From contig QFQM01000018.1 of NCBI GenBank assembly GCA_003243255.1, forward strand, positions 1 to 38,821: a DNA stretch of 38,821 bases, read 5' to 3'. The stretch is from Flavobacterium psychrophilum. Its GTDB lineage: Bacteria > Bacteroidota > Bacteroidia > Flavobacteriales > Flavobacteriaceae. Below are positions 1-6,802 of this stretch, in pieces. The notes under the pieces were generated by a model, which was given only the letters and a program-made list of their open reading frames with translations, did not search any database and had not been told where the DNA came from. Numbering within the stretch: the first letter of the stretch is position 1; every line of letters begins with the position of its first letter. The position numbers and the translations under genes were made by a program.

Positions 1-51
1 AGCAAGACGTTCATAAAATGCAGGAGAATATATGTTTTTAAGGGCGCTCAT
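1..51 (-). CDS. Partial gene, N-terminus only; possibly AlkD-like DNA alkylation repair protein
   Basis: A leftward reading frame opens with ATG at 51-49 and runs off the window edge without a stop, giving 17 residues, MSALKNIYSPAFYERLA. This N-terminus resembles what I remember of the HEAT-repeat DNA alkylation repair (AlkD-like) proteins of Flavobacteria, which often open with a short helix containing IYSPAFY. That is recall from a short stretch, so the family is tentative. That the frame is a real gene start is more likely than its identity: the next 300 bases upstream hold no other gene, and the transcript would start in the gap shared with the repeat at 128-286. Confidence 0.4.
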   Translation of the reverse strand, partial: MSALKNIYSPAFYERLA

Positions 52-127
52 GGGATAGTAGTTTATATAGCAAACATACTTTAATTATTGCAAATGATGA
101 TTTTTTGAAATGATATATAATTAAAAG

Positions 128-286
128 TTATACCACAGAGATTCACAAAGAAGGCGCAAAGATTCGCTAAGTTTTTAGTAAAGAAGCTCACAAAGTTCTA
201 CTGCCTTAGGCAGGATTCTCAGAGGACTCAGCATAAAAAAATCTTTGTGTGACTCTGTGCCTTCTTCGCGTAGCTTTGTGTAATAA
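128..286. repeat. Long imperfect inverted repeat (two 44-base arms)
   Basis: The arms are 128-171 and 243-286. Read as reverse complement, the right arm matches the left with the core CACAGAG..AAGAAGGC and many scattered matches over its whole length. The loop also holds a small palindrome, CTGCCTTAGGCAG, at about 201-213. The layout resembles the non-coding interspersed repeats made of CTTTGTG/CTTCTTCG words found in Bacteroidota genomes. Apart from this and the hpf-like terminator I see no gene in 52-349. Confidence 0.6.
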
Positions 287-300
287 CTCTAATGCAAAAT

Positions 301-327
301 AAAAACCCTCCGTTTTAGGAGGGTTTT
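301..327 (-). terminator. Rho-independent terminator of the hibernation factor gene
   Basis: A perfect 10-bp stem, AAAACCCTCC (302-311) with GGAGGGTTTT (318-327), and a six-base loop lie about 22 bases downstream of the stop of the leftward gene at 350-667. In that direction the stem ends in a T-run. Confidence 0.8.
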
Positions 328-349
328 GAGTATAGAAATTTGTAAAATC

Positions 350-667
350 TTAGTGGCTCTTCTGAAGCTTGCCATAAGCATGCTCCAAAGCATTTTTCAT
401 TTTATCGGCTGCGCCTTTAATAGCTTTTTCAACTGAATCGGCGTGGTTTGTTGTTGCAAGTGGGTTAAGCCCCATTGCATGCACCTCGATAGTGCAGCGT
501 TTGTCGTCCGGTCCTGTTTTTTCGCCGTTCTCATCGGCAAGGTGTACCGATACACCTGTTATCTTATCGTCATATCTTTTTAATGTTTCGTTTATTACCT
601 GAGTGAAATAATTTTCTATTCTTTCATGACCGTTATCTTTACAGTCAATGTTAAACTGAATCTGCAT
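350..667 (-). CDS. HPF/RaiA-family ribosome-associated protein
   Basis: This 105-residue protein has the short ribosome hibernation factor fold (beta-alpha-beta-beta-beta-alpha). Such proteins bind the 30S decoding region and protect idle ribosomes. The recognisable parts are the early MQIQFNID strand, the central VSVHLADENG strand pair with acidic residues, the IEVHAMGLNPLA strand, and a C-terminal amphipathic helix (VEKAIKGAADKMKNALEHAYGKL) typical of the family. It has no long-HPF C-terminal dimerisation domain, so it corresponds to the short type. It is transcribed alone and leftward, divergent from the TetR unit, and ends in a clear hairpin terminator. The family call is by pattern; whether it is HPF-like or YfiA-like cannot be decided here. 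Confidence 0.85.
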   Translation of the reverse strand: MQIQFNIDCKDNGHERIENYFTQVINETLKRYDDKITGVSVHLADENGEKTGPDDKRCTIEVHAMGLNPLATTNHADSVEKAIKGAADKMKNALEHAYGKLQKSH

Positions 668-796
668 GCTAATTGAATTTTATGGTTATTGTAGTAGTAA
701 ATTTAGCGAATTTTCAGTCGATAAAGAAACAAATTTGGATAAGATTAATATTTAATCGTTCTATAACACCATAGAAAAAATAAATCGAAATATGTT

Positions 797-826
797 TTGT
801 AGAATATACCGATTGGTATAATTTTG
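797..826 (+). promoter_or_regulatory. Promoter of the TetR-family regulator
   Basis: TTG at 797-799, a 19-base spacer and TAATTTTG at 819-826 match the Bacteroidota consensus TTG-N17-23-TAnnTTTG. The spacer contains operator copy 1 (805-820), whose last two bases are the first two of the -7 element, so a bound repressor would block the polymerase. The predicted transcript starts near 833, 15 bases before the ATG. Confidence 0.75.
805..820. promoter_or_regulatory. TetR operator copy 1, TATACCGATTGGTATA
   Basis: Arms TATACC and GGTATA surround GATT. The same 16 bases recur at 1459-1474 and 1533-1548, only around the TetR-type gene. This is the expected layout for an autoregulated repressor. 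Confidence 0.75.
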
Positions 827-847
827 TAGTGTAAAAATGAAGATGCC

Positions 848-1441
848 ATGATGAGCAAAGCCGAAAAGACACGACAATATATTGTAGAGAAAACTGCACC
901 CATCTTTAACAGGAAGGGTTTTGCAGGGACATCTATAAATGATATTATCGAGGCTACAGGGCTTACTAAAGGCAGTATTTATGGTAATTTTGAAAGCAAG
1001 GATGAGGTTGCCCTGGCAGCTTTTGATTATAATTACGGACTTGTGTCTTCCATGATCAAAGCCAAGATGGCTACCAAACCGCATACTATAGATAAGCTGA
1101 AAGTATACCTTTCGGTATTTTCAGATTTTGTGAACCTACCTGCACTGCATGCGGGATGCCCGGTCCTCAATACCTCGGTGGAGTGTGATGATACCCACGG
1201 ACAATTAAGAGCTAAAGCGGTGGGTGCCATAGAGAACTGGTATGCCAATATTGAAAAAGTTATTACCGATGGGGTAGAAGCCGGACAGATTAAACAGGGT
1301 ACTAATGCCAAAGATTTTGCAGGAGCATTTATAGCTCTTATTGAAGGAGGTATAATGCTGGCAAAGGTTACAGGAAAGATGCAGGGACTTAAGGCTGCTG
1401 TAAAACAGGGCGAAAAAATGATACAGGATATAGCAACCTAA
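848..1441 (+). CDS. TetR/AcrR-family transcriptional regulator (NemR-like)
   Basis: The 197-residue protein carries an N-terminal TetR helix-turn-helix at about 8-55, with the diagnostic run IIEATGLTKGSIYGNF followed by SKDEVA. The ligand half contains HAGCPVLNTSVE with Cys104; the same region of E. coli NemR carries the Cys that senses electrophiles, so a reactive small molecule is a possible signal (inference). Two ATG codons are adjacent (848 and 851) and either could be the start. The gene is preceded by a promoter with an embedded operator and followed by two more copies of that operator before the thiolase gene, so it most likely represses itself and the operon at 1561-5261. Family call is firm, ligand unknown. 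Confidence 0.9.
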   Translation: MMSKAEKTRQYIVEKTAPIFNRKGFAGTSINDIIEATGLTKGSIYGNFESKDEVALAAFDYNYGLVSSMIKAKMATKPHTIDKLKVYLSVFSDFVNLPALHAGCPVLNTSVECDDTHGQLRAKAVGAIENWYANIEKVITDGVEAGQIKQGTNAKDFAGAFIALIEGGIMLAKVTGKMQGLKAAVKQGEKMIQDIAT

Positions 1442-1458
1442 AATTTTTTACCATAAAA

Positions 1459-1474
1459 TATACCGATTGGTATA
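1459..1474. promoter_or_regulatory. TetR operator copy 2, TATACCGATTGGTATA
   Basis: Identical to copies 1 and 3. It lies 18 bases after the regulator stop codon (1439-1441) and upstream of the probable promoter of the thiolase operon: TTG at 1493-1495, a 17-base spacer and TATATTTT at 1513-1520, which differs from the -7 consensus at the last base. Confidence 0.75.
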
Positions 1475-1532
1475 TTTTTTAAATGTATGATGTTGTAATT
1501 AATAAAAGAATATATATTTTTTTGAGACAAAA

Positions 1533-1548
1533 TATACCGATTGGTATA
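1533..1548. promoter_or_regulatory. TetR operator copy 3, TATACCGATTGGTATA
   Basis: Third identical copy, 12 bases before the thiolase ATG at 1561 and just downstream of the predicted transcription start (about 1527). Copies 2 and 3 are 74 bases apart, about seven helical turns. A longer open frame from 1483 would translate through this operator, which argues for the 1561 start. Confidence 0.75.
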
Positions 1549-1560
1549 AAACTAAAAATT

Positions 1561-2742
1561 ATGAAAGATGTATTTATAGTTTCGGCAAAAAGAACACCTA
1601 TTGGAGGCTTTCTTGGAAACCTTTCAGGTTTTACCGCAACAGAACTGGGAAAGATAGCTATTGAGGGTGCGCTGGCACCAACTAATATTCCCTTAAATGA
1701 AATAGACTCTGTTTATATGGGTAATGTGCTATCGGCTAATCTGGGACAGTCACCCGCAAGGCAGGCGGCTAAGTTTGCAGGGATAGACGACCAAACTGAT
1801 GCCACAACTATTAATAAGGTATGTGCTTCAGGAATGAAGGCGGTGATGCTTGGCGCCCAACAGATACAATTAGGTGTCGATAATGTAGTGGTTGCAGGAG
1901 GTATGGAAAGCATGAGCAATGTTCCGCATTACATACAGCAGCGCGTGGGTAACAAAATGGGTCATAGCCTGCTTACCGACGGTTTGCTGAAAGACGGTCT
2001 TATCGATGTGTACAATAACTTCCATATGGGTAATGCTGCCGAAATTACAGTACGTCAATATAATATATCACGAGAGCAGCAGGATGCTTATGCGCTTAAG
2101 TCGTATGGCAGGGCTGCCAAAGCCTTTGAAGAAGGAAAATTTGATAGTGAGATCATTACGATAGATATAAAACAGAAAACAGGAGTTGTAACCATCAACA
2201 AAGATGAGGATGTATACAAACTTATTGCTGATAAAGTCCCAACGCTTAAACCTGTATTCGAAGAAGAGGGAACCATTACCGCTGCCAACGCCAGTAACCT
2301 TAATGATGGCGCAGCTGCTGTACTATTAGCTTCTGCCGAAGCAGTGGAAAAATACAACCTGAAACCCATTGCAAAAATAATAGGTTATGCCGATGCAGCC
2401 CAGGCTCCGGAGTGGTTCACCACAGCACCGTCACTGGCGATACCAAAAGCACTTGCACAAGCAGGATTGTCTCAGGATGATATCGATTATTTTGAGATCA
2501 ATGAGGCATATTCGGCAGTGATACTGGCTAACCGACAAATATTAGGCATAGCACCCGAAAAAATAAATGTTTACGGCGGAGGTGTTGCTATGGGGCATCC
2601 TATAGGTGCTTCGGGAGCAAGAATAATTGCTACGCTTACTTCAGTGCTTGCGCAGGAAGGCGGTAAATATGGCGTTGCAGCCATTTGTAATGGCGGCGGT
2701 GGCGCTTCGGCACTAGTAATAGAAAACCTAAAAAAACAATAA
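1561..2742 (+). CDS. Acetyl-CoA C-acyltransferase (thiolase)
   Basis: This 393-residue enzyme is a full-length thiolase, which joins or cleaves acyl-CoA units (acetoacetyl-CoA formation or beta-ketoacyl-CoA cleavage). The catalytic set is present: nucleophile Cys88 in NKVCASGMKA, the NEAYSAV loop at 314-320, His346 in GVAMGHPIGASGARI and the second Cys376 in AICNGGGGAS. An upstream in-frame start at 1483 adds 26 residues that look nothing like a thiolase and would cross operator copy 3, so I start at MKDVFIVSAKRTPIGG. The next gene begins one base after the stop, so this is the first gene of a tight operon under the TetR-type repressor. Biosynthetic versus degradative direction cannot be read from sequence. 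Confidence 0.93.
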   Translation: MKDVFIVSAKRTPIGGFLGNLSGFTATELGKIAIEGALAPTNIPLNEIDSVYMGNVLSANLGQSPARQAAKFAGIDDQTDATTINKVCASGMKAVMLGAQQIQLGVDNVVVAGGMESMSNVPHYIQQRVGNKMGHSLLTDGLLKDGLIDVYNNFHMGNAAEITVRQYNISREQQDAYALKSYGRAAKAFEEGKFDSEIITIDIKQKTGVVTINKDEDVYKLIADKVPTLKPVFEEEGTITAANASNLNDGAAAVLLASAEAVEKYNLKPIAKIIGYADAAQAPEWFTTAPSLAIPKALAQAGLSQDDIDYFEINEAYSAVILANRQILGIAPEKINVYGGGVAMGHPIGASGARIIATLTSVLAQEGGKYGVAAICNGGGGASALVIENLKKQ

Positions 2743-2743
2743 T

Positions 2744-3181
2744 ATGTTCTCAGAAGCAGCACAATTTCTTAAAGACAGGGTAGGTACAGAAGTTACCGAT
2801 TCTTTATCGCCTTTCATGAGCTGGCTAAAGCCGATAATGCTTGAGGTAAATGAAGGTAATCTTCGCTTTCAGTACACAGTACGCAAAGAAATGACCAACC
2901 CGTTTCGCACACTGCATGGCGGTGTAACCGCAGCTATTATAGATGATGCTATTGGTGCAACATTAATATCATATGGTGAGCCTTACTTCTATGTATCGGT
3001 TAACCTGGTTATCGATTATTTGTCGGCAGCAGTTGAGGGTGATGTCATTATTGCCGAGACGAAAGTGGTTAAAAAAGGAAAGCAATTGGTAAATGCGGAA
3101 TGTGAAGTTTGGAATGCCGACCATTCAAGGCTTATTGCAAGGGGATATACTAATCTGCTGAAAACAGAAATTAAAAAATAA
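2744..3181 (+). CDS. PaaI-like hotdog-fold acyl-CoA thioesterase
   Basis: A 145-residue single-domain hotdog protein. The key motif is LHGGVTAAIIDDAIGATL, with HGG at 58-60 and acidic residues D67/D68 on the long helix, as in PaaI/4HBT thioesterases, where the HGG loop positions the thioester and an acidic residue promotes hydrolysis. The substrate is probably an acyl- or aryl-CoA made or recycled by the neighbouring enzymes; this is inferred from position. It starts one base after the thiolase stop and ends three bases before the ketosynthase ATG, so translation of the three is likely coupled. Confidence 0.85.
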   Translation: MFSEAAQFLKDRVGTEVTDSLSPFMSWLKPIMLEVNEGNLRFQYTVRKEMTNPFRTLHGGVTAAIIDDAIGATLISYGEPYFYVSVNLVIDYLSAAVEGDVIIAETKVVKKGKQLVNAECEVWNADHSRLIARGYTNLLKTEIKK

Positions 3182-3184
3182 ACA

Positions 3185-4438
3185 ATGAAAAGAGTAGCTG
3201 TAACAGGGCTTGGAGCCATAACGCCGCTTGGTAATTCGGTAGCAGAATTCTGGGAGAATATCCTTGCCGGAAAAAGCGGCGCAGGACCTATAACCAAATT
3301 TGATACTGCAAAGTTCAAGACCCATTTTGCCCACGAGGTAAAAGGGTTTGATGTTGAGCAATATGTTGAGAAAAAAGAAGCACGTAAATATGACCTGTTT
3401 ACGCAATATGCCATTGCTGCTGCCGATGAGGCCGTGAAAGATGCAGGACTGGATTTTGCAGCCATGCCGCAAAACGAGCGTTTTGACGTAGGTGTGATAT
3501 GGGCATCGGGCAATGGTGGTATCAGCACATTTGAAGAGCAGCTTCAGGAATTCAATTCAGGCGATGGTACACCACGATTCAATCCGTTCTTTATCCCTAA
3601 AATGATCATCGATATTGCTGCAGGGGTGCTGTCTATCCGTTATGGATTGCATGGCCCTAACTATGCAACGGTATCGGCCTGTGCATCATCCAATACAGCG
3701 ATTATCTCCGCTTTCGATACCATTCGCCTTGGTAAAGCTACTATTATGATAGCCGGAGGAAGCGAAGCTGCAATAACACCTGCTTCAATAGGAGGGTTCA
3801 ATGCTTCGCAGGCACTGTCTAAGCGTAATGACAGTCCGCAAACAGCGTCGCGTCCGTTTGATGCCGACAGGGATGGTTTTGTAGCCGGCGAAGGTGCCGG
3901 TGCGTTGATTCTGGAAGACTGGGATCATGCGGTGGCGAGAGGAGCAAAAATATATGCCGAGATAGTAGGTGGCGGAATGGCTGCTGATGCCTATCACCTG
4001 ACGGGTACACCTGCCGATGGACTTGGTGCGGCACTTGGAATGCAAAAAGCATTGGCGGATGCCGGTTTATCACCTAAAGACATCAACTACGTTAATGCGC
4101 ACGCAACCTCTACGCCTGTTGGTGACCTAAGTGAGCTGAATGCGATACATACTGTTTTTAACGGGCTTGATGTAGCTGTAAGTGCTACCAAGTCAATGAC
4201 CGGGCACCTGTTAGGGGCAGCAGGTGCTATAGAAAGTATCATCAGTGTGCTGGCGGTTAAAAATGATATAGTGCCACCTACAATTAATGTAGAGCATGTA
4301 GATCCTGCCATACCCGAGGGACTGCACCTGGTACTTAACACGCCCGAAAAAAGAAACATACAGTATGCACTTAACAACACCTTTGGTTTTGGAGGGCATA
4401 CAGCAACGTCGATATTTAAAAAAGTTATAGAGTCGTAA
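3185..4438 (+). CDS. Beta-ketoacyl-ACP synthase II-like condensing enzyme
   Basis: A 417-residue KAS II (FabF-type) enzyme with the complete Cys-His-His triad: Cys166 in TVSACASSNTA, His306 in NAHATSTPVGD and His341 in KSMTGHLLGAAGAIE. The C-terminal gating loop NNTFGFGGHTATSIF is also present. FabF-type enzymes extend an acyl chain with malonyl-ACP. No acyl carrier protein, ketoreductase of the FabG type or dehydratase lies beside it, so it is unlikely to be the housekeeping FabF; a specialised role with the thiolase and thioesterase is an inference. It is co-transcribed with them (3-base gap). A 79-base spacer with a repeat separates it from the SDR gene. Confidence 0.9.
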   Translation: MKRVAVTGLGAITPLGNSVAEFWENILAGKSGAGPITKFDTAKFKTHFAHEVKGFDVEQYVEKKEARKYDLFTQYAIAAADEAVKDAGLDFAAMPQNERFDVGVIWASGNGGISTFEEQLQEFNSGDGTPRFNPFFIPKMIIDIAAGVLSIRYGLHGPNYATVSACASSNTAIISAFDTIRLGKATIMIAGGSEAAITPASIGGFNASQALSKRNDSPQTASRPFDADRDGFVAGEGAGALILEDWDHAVARGAKIYAEIVGGGMAADAYHLTGTPADGLGAALGMQKALADAGLSPKDINYVNAHATSTPVGDLSELNAIHTVFNGLDVAVSATKSMTGHLLGAAGAIESIISVLAVKNDIVPPTINVEHVDPAIPEGLHLVLNTPEKRNIQYALNNTFGFGGHTATSIFKKVIES

Positions 4439-4490
4439 AGTCGAAAGTCATAAAGTTGCAAAGTCGCAAAGCTTTGTGTCTTTATGGTAA
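4439..4490. repeat. Short AAAGTYG-type repeat between ketosynthase and SDR genes
   Basis: The gap contains iterated AAAGTCGAAAGTC, AAAGTTGCAAAGTCGCAAAG words and an inverted pair CATAAAG/CTTTATG. No terminator with a T-run is seen, so read-through into the SDR gene remains possible. Confidence 0.45.
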
Positions 4491-4517
4491 AAACAATAAT
4501 ATATAAGTTCTAAAACA

Positions 4518-5261
4518 ATGAAAACAACAGGAAATACAATGTTAATAACCGGTGGTAGTGCCGGTATAGGATTAGAGATGGCACGCCAGTTTGTGGCACT
4601 TGGTAATAAAGTGATCATTACCGGAAGGGATGGGGAAAGACTAAAAAAAGCTGCTGCCGAACTGGGGAATGTTACAGCAATCAATTCAGATGTAAGTGAT
4701 GCCAAGAGTGTAGAAAGTTTGGTTAATCGTATTACAACCGAATTCCCTGAGTTGAATGTGCTGATAAACAATGCAGGGCGCGCCGACATTCATCATCTGG
4801 CGGACGGAAACCAAAAGGCTTATAAAATTGCCTCTTCCGAAATGGAAACCAACTATCTTTCGGTGGTACGCCTTACAGAAAAGCTTTTGCCTGTGCTTAC
4901 GGCACAAAAAGAAGCCGCTGTAGTTAATGTGTCGTCTATAGTGGCTTTTGTGCCTACACAGCATTTGCCTACCTATGGTGCTACTAAAGCAGCATTACAT
5001 TCGTATACAAAATCGTTAAGGCTTGCACTTAGGGATTCTTCTGTAAAAGTATTTGAACTGATGCCTCCGTTAGTGAATACAGCGCTTTCTGCTGCGATAG
5101 GCGGAGAAAATGGTATTGCACCATCAGTACTTGTAGATGATCTTGTGAATGCGTTTGGTGCCGACAGGTTTGAAGTTCGTACCGGACAGACCGAAGATAT
5201 TTACAGGCTTAGCCTTGCCAACCCTGAACAGGCATTGTTGGTTATGAACGGGCTATCCTAA
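4518..5261 (+). CDS. Short-chain dehydrogenase/reductase (DltE-like SDR)
   Basis: A 247-residue classical SDR: the NAD(P)-binding glycine motif TGGSAGIG at 11-18, NNAG at 84-87, catalytic Ser139/140, Tyr153 and Lys157 in PTYGATKAA. The segment IHHLADGNQKAYKIASSEM between NNAG and the active site resembles the DltE/YdfG-like oxidoreductases common in Bacteroidota. Reaction: NAD(P)H-linked reduction of a carbonyl or the reverse; substrate unknown. It lies 79 bases behind the ketosynthase on the same strand and is followed by a strong terminator at 5308-5340, which makes it the likely last gene of the TetR-controlled operon. A separate promoter in the gap cannot be excluded. Confidence 0.88.
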   Translation: MKTTGNTMLITGGSAGIGLEMARQFVALGNKVIITGRDGERLKKAAAELGNVTAINSDVSDAKSVESLVNRITTEFPELNVLINNAGRADIHHLADGNQKAYKIASSEMETNYLSVVRLTEKLLPVLTAQKEAAVVNVSSIVAFVPTQHLPTYGATKAALHSYTKSLRLALRDSSVKVFELMPPLVNTALSAAIGGENGIAPSVLVDDLVNAFGADRFEVRTGQTEDIYRLSLANPEQALLVMNGLS

Positions 5262-5307
5262 GGCAACCCGGCTTAATTGCCGTCTATATATATTCATCTA
5301 TTCTGTG

Positions 5308-5340
5308 AACAGTCCCGTCATAAGCGGGACTGTTTGTTTA
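5308..5340 (+). terminator. Terminator after the SDR gene
   Basis: A 10-bp perfect stem, AACAGTCCCG (5308-5317) with CGGGACTGTT (5325-5334), has a seven-base loop and is followed by TGTTTA. It closes the TetR/thiolase operon. Confidence 0.8.
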
Positions 5341-5348
5341 TTCTTAAA

Positions 5349-5401
5349 TTTTTGGCGTAAGCCTGAAACTATTGCGCAAACTTTTGCATCTTTGTAAGAC
5401 A
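5349..5401 (+). promoter_or_regulatory. Promoter region of module 1, shared with module 2
   Basis: It contains TTTTTGGCGTAAGC (5349-5362) and a 24-base block (5378-5401) with CATCTTTG at 5387-5394 as a -7-like element. Both blocks recur identically at 7418-7431 and 7435-7458 before the second Crp-type gene. Here they are separated by 15 bases, there by 3, so a 12-base insertion changes the -33/-7 spacing. Confidence 0.6.
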
Positions 5402-5419
5402 GCAATCACGGAATATATC

Positions 5420-6145
5420 ATGAGGCATTTACTTCTGCTAGTACTATTTTTTTCGGGTCTTTCGGCAACGGCGCAGATATTTGAGCCCAAAGTGCGCGAC
5501 ACTATAGAAAAAGACAGTGTAGCACCGGTTTTTGATGCCAAGTACCGCGAAGACCAGTTTTATGCGTCGTTATCCTATAATATCGTTCAGGAAAAGCCAC
5601 AGGACTATTCTCAGTATGCTTTTTCTACCGGAATTACAGCGGGTTTTTTAAGGGATATGCCTATCAACAAAAACCGAACCTATGCTGTGGCTCTGGGACT
5701 TGGGTATTCCTACAATAATATTAAGCATAATATGCTTGTAGAAAACCTTAATGGGGCTAATGTTTACCGGACTGTCCCTGAAGGCAGCTTTGATAAGAAC
5801 AAACTGGTATTGCACTACCTTGAGATACCGTTAGAATTGCGCTGGCGAAACAGTAACCCTATTGATCATGAATTCTGGCGTGTTTACCTGGGCTTTAAGG
5901 TGAGCTGGCTTTTTGCAGATAAAGCATTGTACAAAAACGGTAATGAACCTGATATAAAAATTACAGGCGATAAGAACCTGAACGATTTTGTATATGGGGC
6001 TTATATCGCTGCCGGCTGGAATACCTGGAATTTTTATGCCTATTACGGACTCACACCCATTTACAATAACGCCCCTATTGCCGAAAAAGAAGACAAGCTT
6101 AAGCTACGTTCATTAAACATAGGGCTTATGTTCTATATTCTGTAA
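5420..6145 (+). CDS. Outer-membrane beta-barrel protein (PorT-like porin family)
   Basis: The 241-residue product starts with a clear Sec signal peptide, MRHLLLLVLFFSGLSATAQ, cut before IFEPKVRD. The body consists of alternating amphipathic strands rich in Tyr, Trp and Asn (for example FYASLSYNI, YAVALGLGYSYNN, FYAYYGLTPIYN, LNIGLMFYIL) and ends in an aromatic/hydrophobic strand, as outer-membrane barrels do. I reject the longer start at 5372 because it lies inside the promoter block and spoils the signal peptide. The stop TAA shares one base with the ATG of the Crp-type gene (TAATG at 6143-6147), so the two are translationally coupled. Ligand or partner unknown; the coupling suggests that barrel and regulator act together. 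Confidence 0.8.
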   Translation: MRHLLLLVLFFSGLSATAQIFEPKVRDTIEKDSVAPVFDAKYREDQFYASLSYNIVQEKPQDYSQYAFSTGITAGFLRDMPINKNRTYAVALGLGYSYNNIKHNMLVENLNGANVYRTVPEGSFDKNKLVLHYLEIPLELRWRNSNPIDHEFWRVYLGFKVSWLFADKALYKNGNEPDIKITGDKNLNDFVYGAYIAAGWNTWNFYAYYGLTPIYNNAPIAEKEDKLKLRSLNIGLMFYIL

Positions 6146-6708
6146 TGGATATACTACTGCGCAAACATATAGAAAAGATAGTATCACTTACTGACGATGA
6201 GTTTGCGTTAGTACTTTCGCATTTTACTTCAAAAAAATATAAAAAGCATCAGTTCCTTATACAGGAAAGCGAACCTGTACTGTATTCCTATTTTGTAGTT
6301 TCGGGACTCTTAAAACTTGTGCATACCGATGCTTCCGGCAAGGAGCATATCGTATCCTTTGCGATGGAAGACTGGTGGGAAAGCGATTTTCAGGCTTTTC
6401 ACAATCAGTCGAGGGCTACCATGTCGCTGGAATGCCTTGAAGACACCGAAGTGTTTTGCCTTACGCTTGAAGACTACAAAAGCCTGTGTTCCCAACTTCA
6501 GAAGATGGAATATTTTTTTCTGGAAAAGGCTAACAGAGGTCACATCGGTTCGCAGCAACGCATTTTATCGCTTATTACCAGTAACGCCAAAGAACGCTAT
6601 GAGCAATTACTTAAGCGTTACCCTTCTTTATTACAAAGGGTTCCAAAATCCATGATCGCTTCCTATCTGGGTGTTTCGCGCGAAACCCTGAGCAGGCTTA
6701 CCAATTAG
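6145..6708 (+). CDS. Crp/Fnr-family transcriptional regulator, module 1
   Basis: A 187-residue protein with an N-terminal cupin-like sensor domain (about 20-120) and a short C-terminal winged helix, VPKSMIASYLGVSRETLSRL. The recognition helix SRETLSRL has the Arg-Glu..Arg pattern that in CRP reads GTGA half-sites, and two GTGA-N6-TCAC-like sites follow the gene. The sensor lacks the CRP phosphate-binding cassette (no GE..RSA; instead AMEDWWESDFQAF) and has no FNR-type cysteine cluster, so the ligand is unlikely to be cAMP or an Fe-S centre. It is closely similar over its full length to the protein at 7469-8032. It probably activates the RidA-like gene downstream; binding is inferred. Confidence 0.88.
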   Translation: MDILLRKHIEKIVSLTDDEFALVLSHFTSKKYKKHQFLIQESEPVLYSYFVVSGLLKLVHTDASGKEHIVSFAMEDWWESDFQAFHNQSRATMSLECLEDTEVFCLTLEDYKSLCSQLQKMEYFFLEKANRGHIGSQQRILSLITSNAKERYEQLLKRYPSLLQRVPKSMIASYLGVSRETLSRLTN

Positions 6709-6777
6709 CGTGATAAACCTCACATCATATCTGTGACGAATGTCATAGGTAACAGCCATCCTTTCTTTGCAATTTTG
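6709..6777 (+). promoter_or_regulatory. Tandem CRP-like operators and promoter of the RidA-like gene
   Basis: Site 1 is GTGA-TAAACC-TCAC (6710-6723, starting two bases after the regulator stop). Site 2 is GTGA-CGAATG-TCAT (6733-6746). Their centres are 23 bases apart. CAATTTTG at 6770-6777 is a -7-like element whose last base is 37.5 bases from the centre of site 2, putting that site near -44 from the predicted start. The module 2 region at 8036-8103 has exactly the same spacings. Confidence 0.7.
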
Positions 6778-6802
6778 CAGTGTAACTATTTCAGTTTTAA
6801 AC

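Noticed and set aside
1..349. CRISPR-like array in the repeat-rich first 350 bases
   Set aside because: The words are arms of one inverted repeat, not regularly spaced direct repeats with unique spacers, and no cas gene is near.
714..1084. Leftward open frames of 61 and 107 residues opposite the TetR gene
   Set aside because: They overlap the promoter, operator and HTH coding region; composition is Cys/Phe/Ile-rich as expected for antisense shadows and no promoter is seen.
1483..1560. Longer N-terminus for the thiolase starting at 1483
   Set aside because: It would translate through operator copy 3 and the predicted promoter, and adds residues absent from thiolases.
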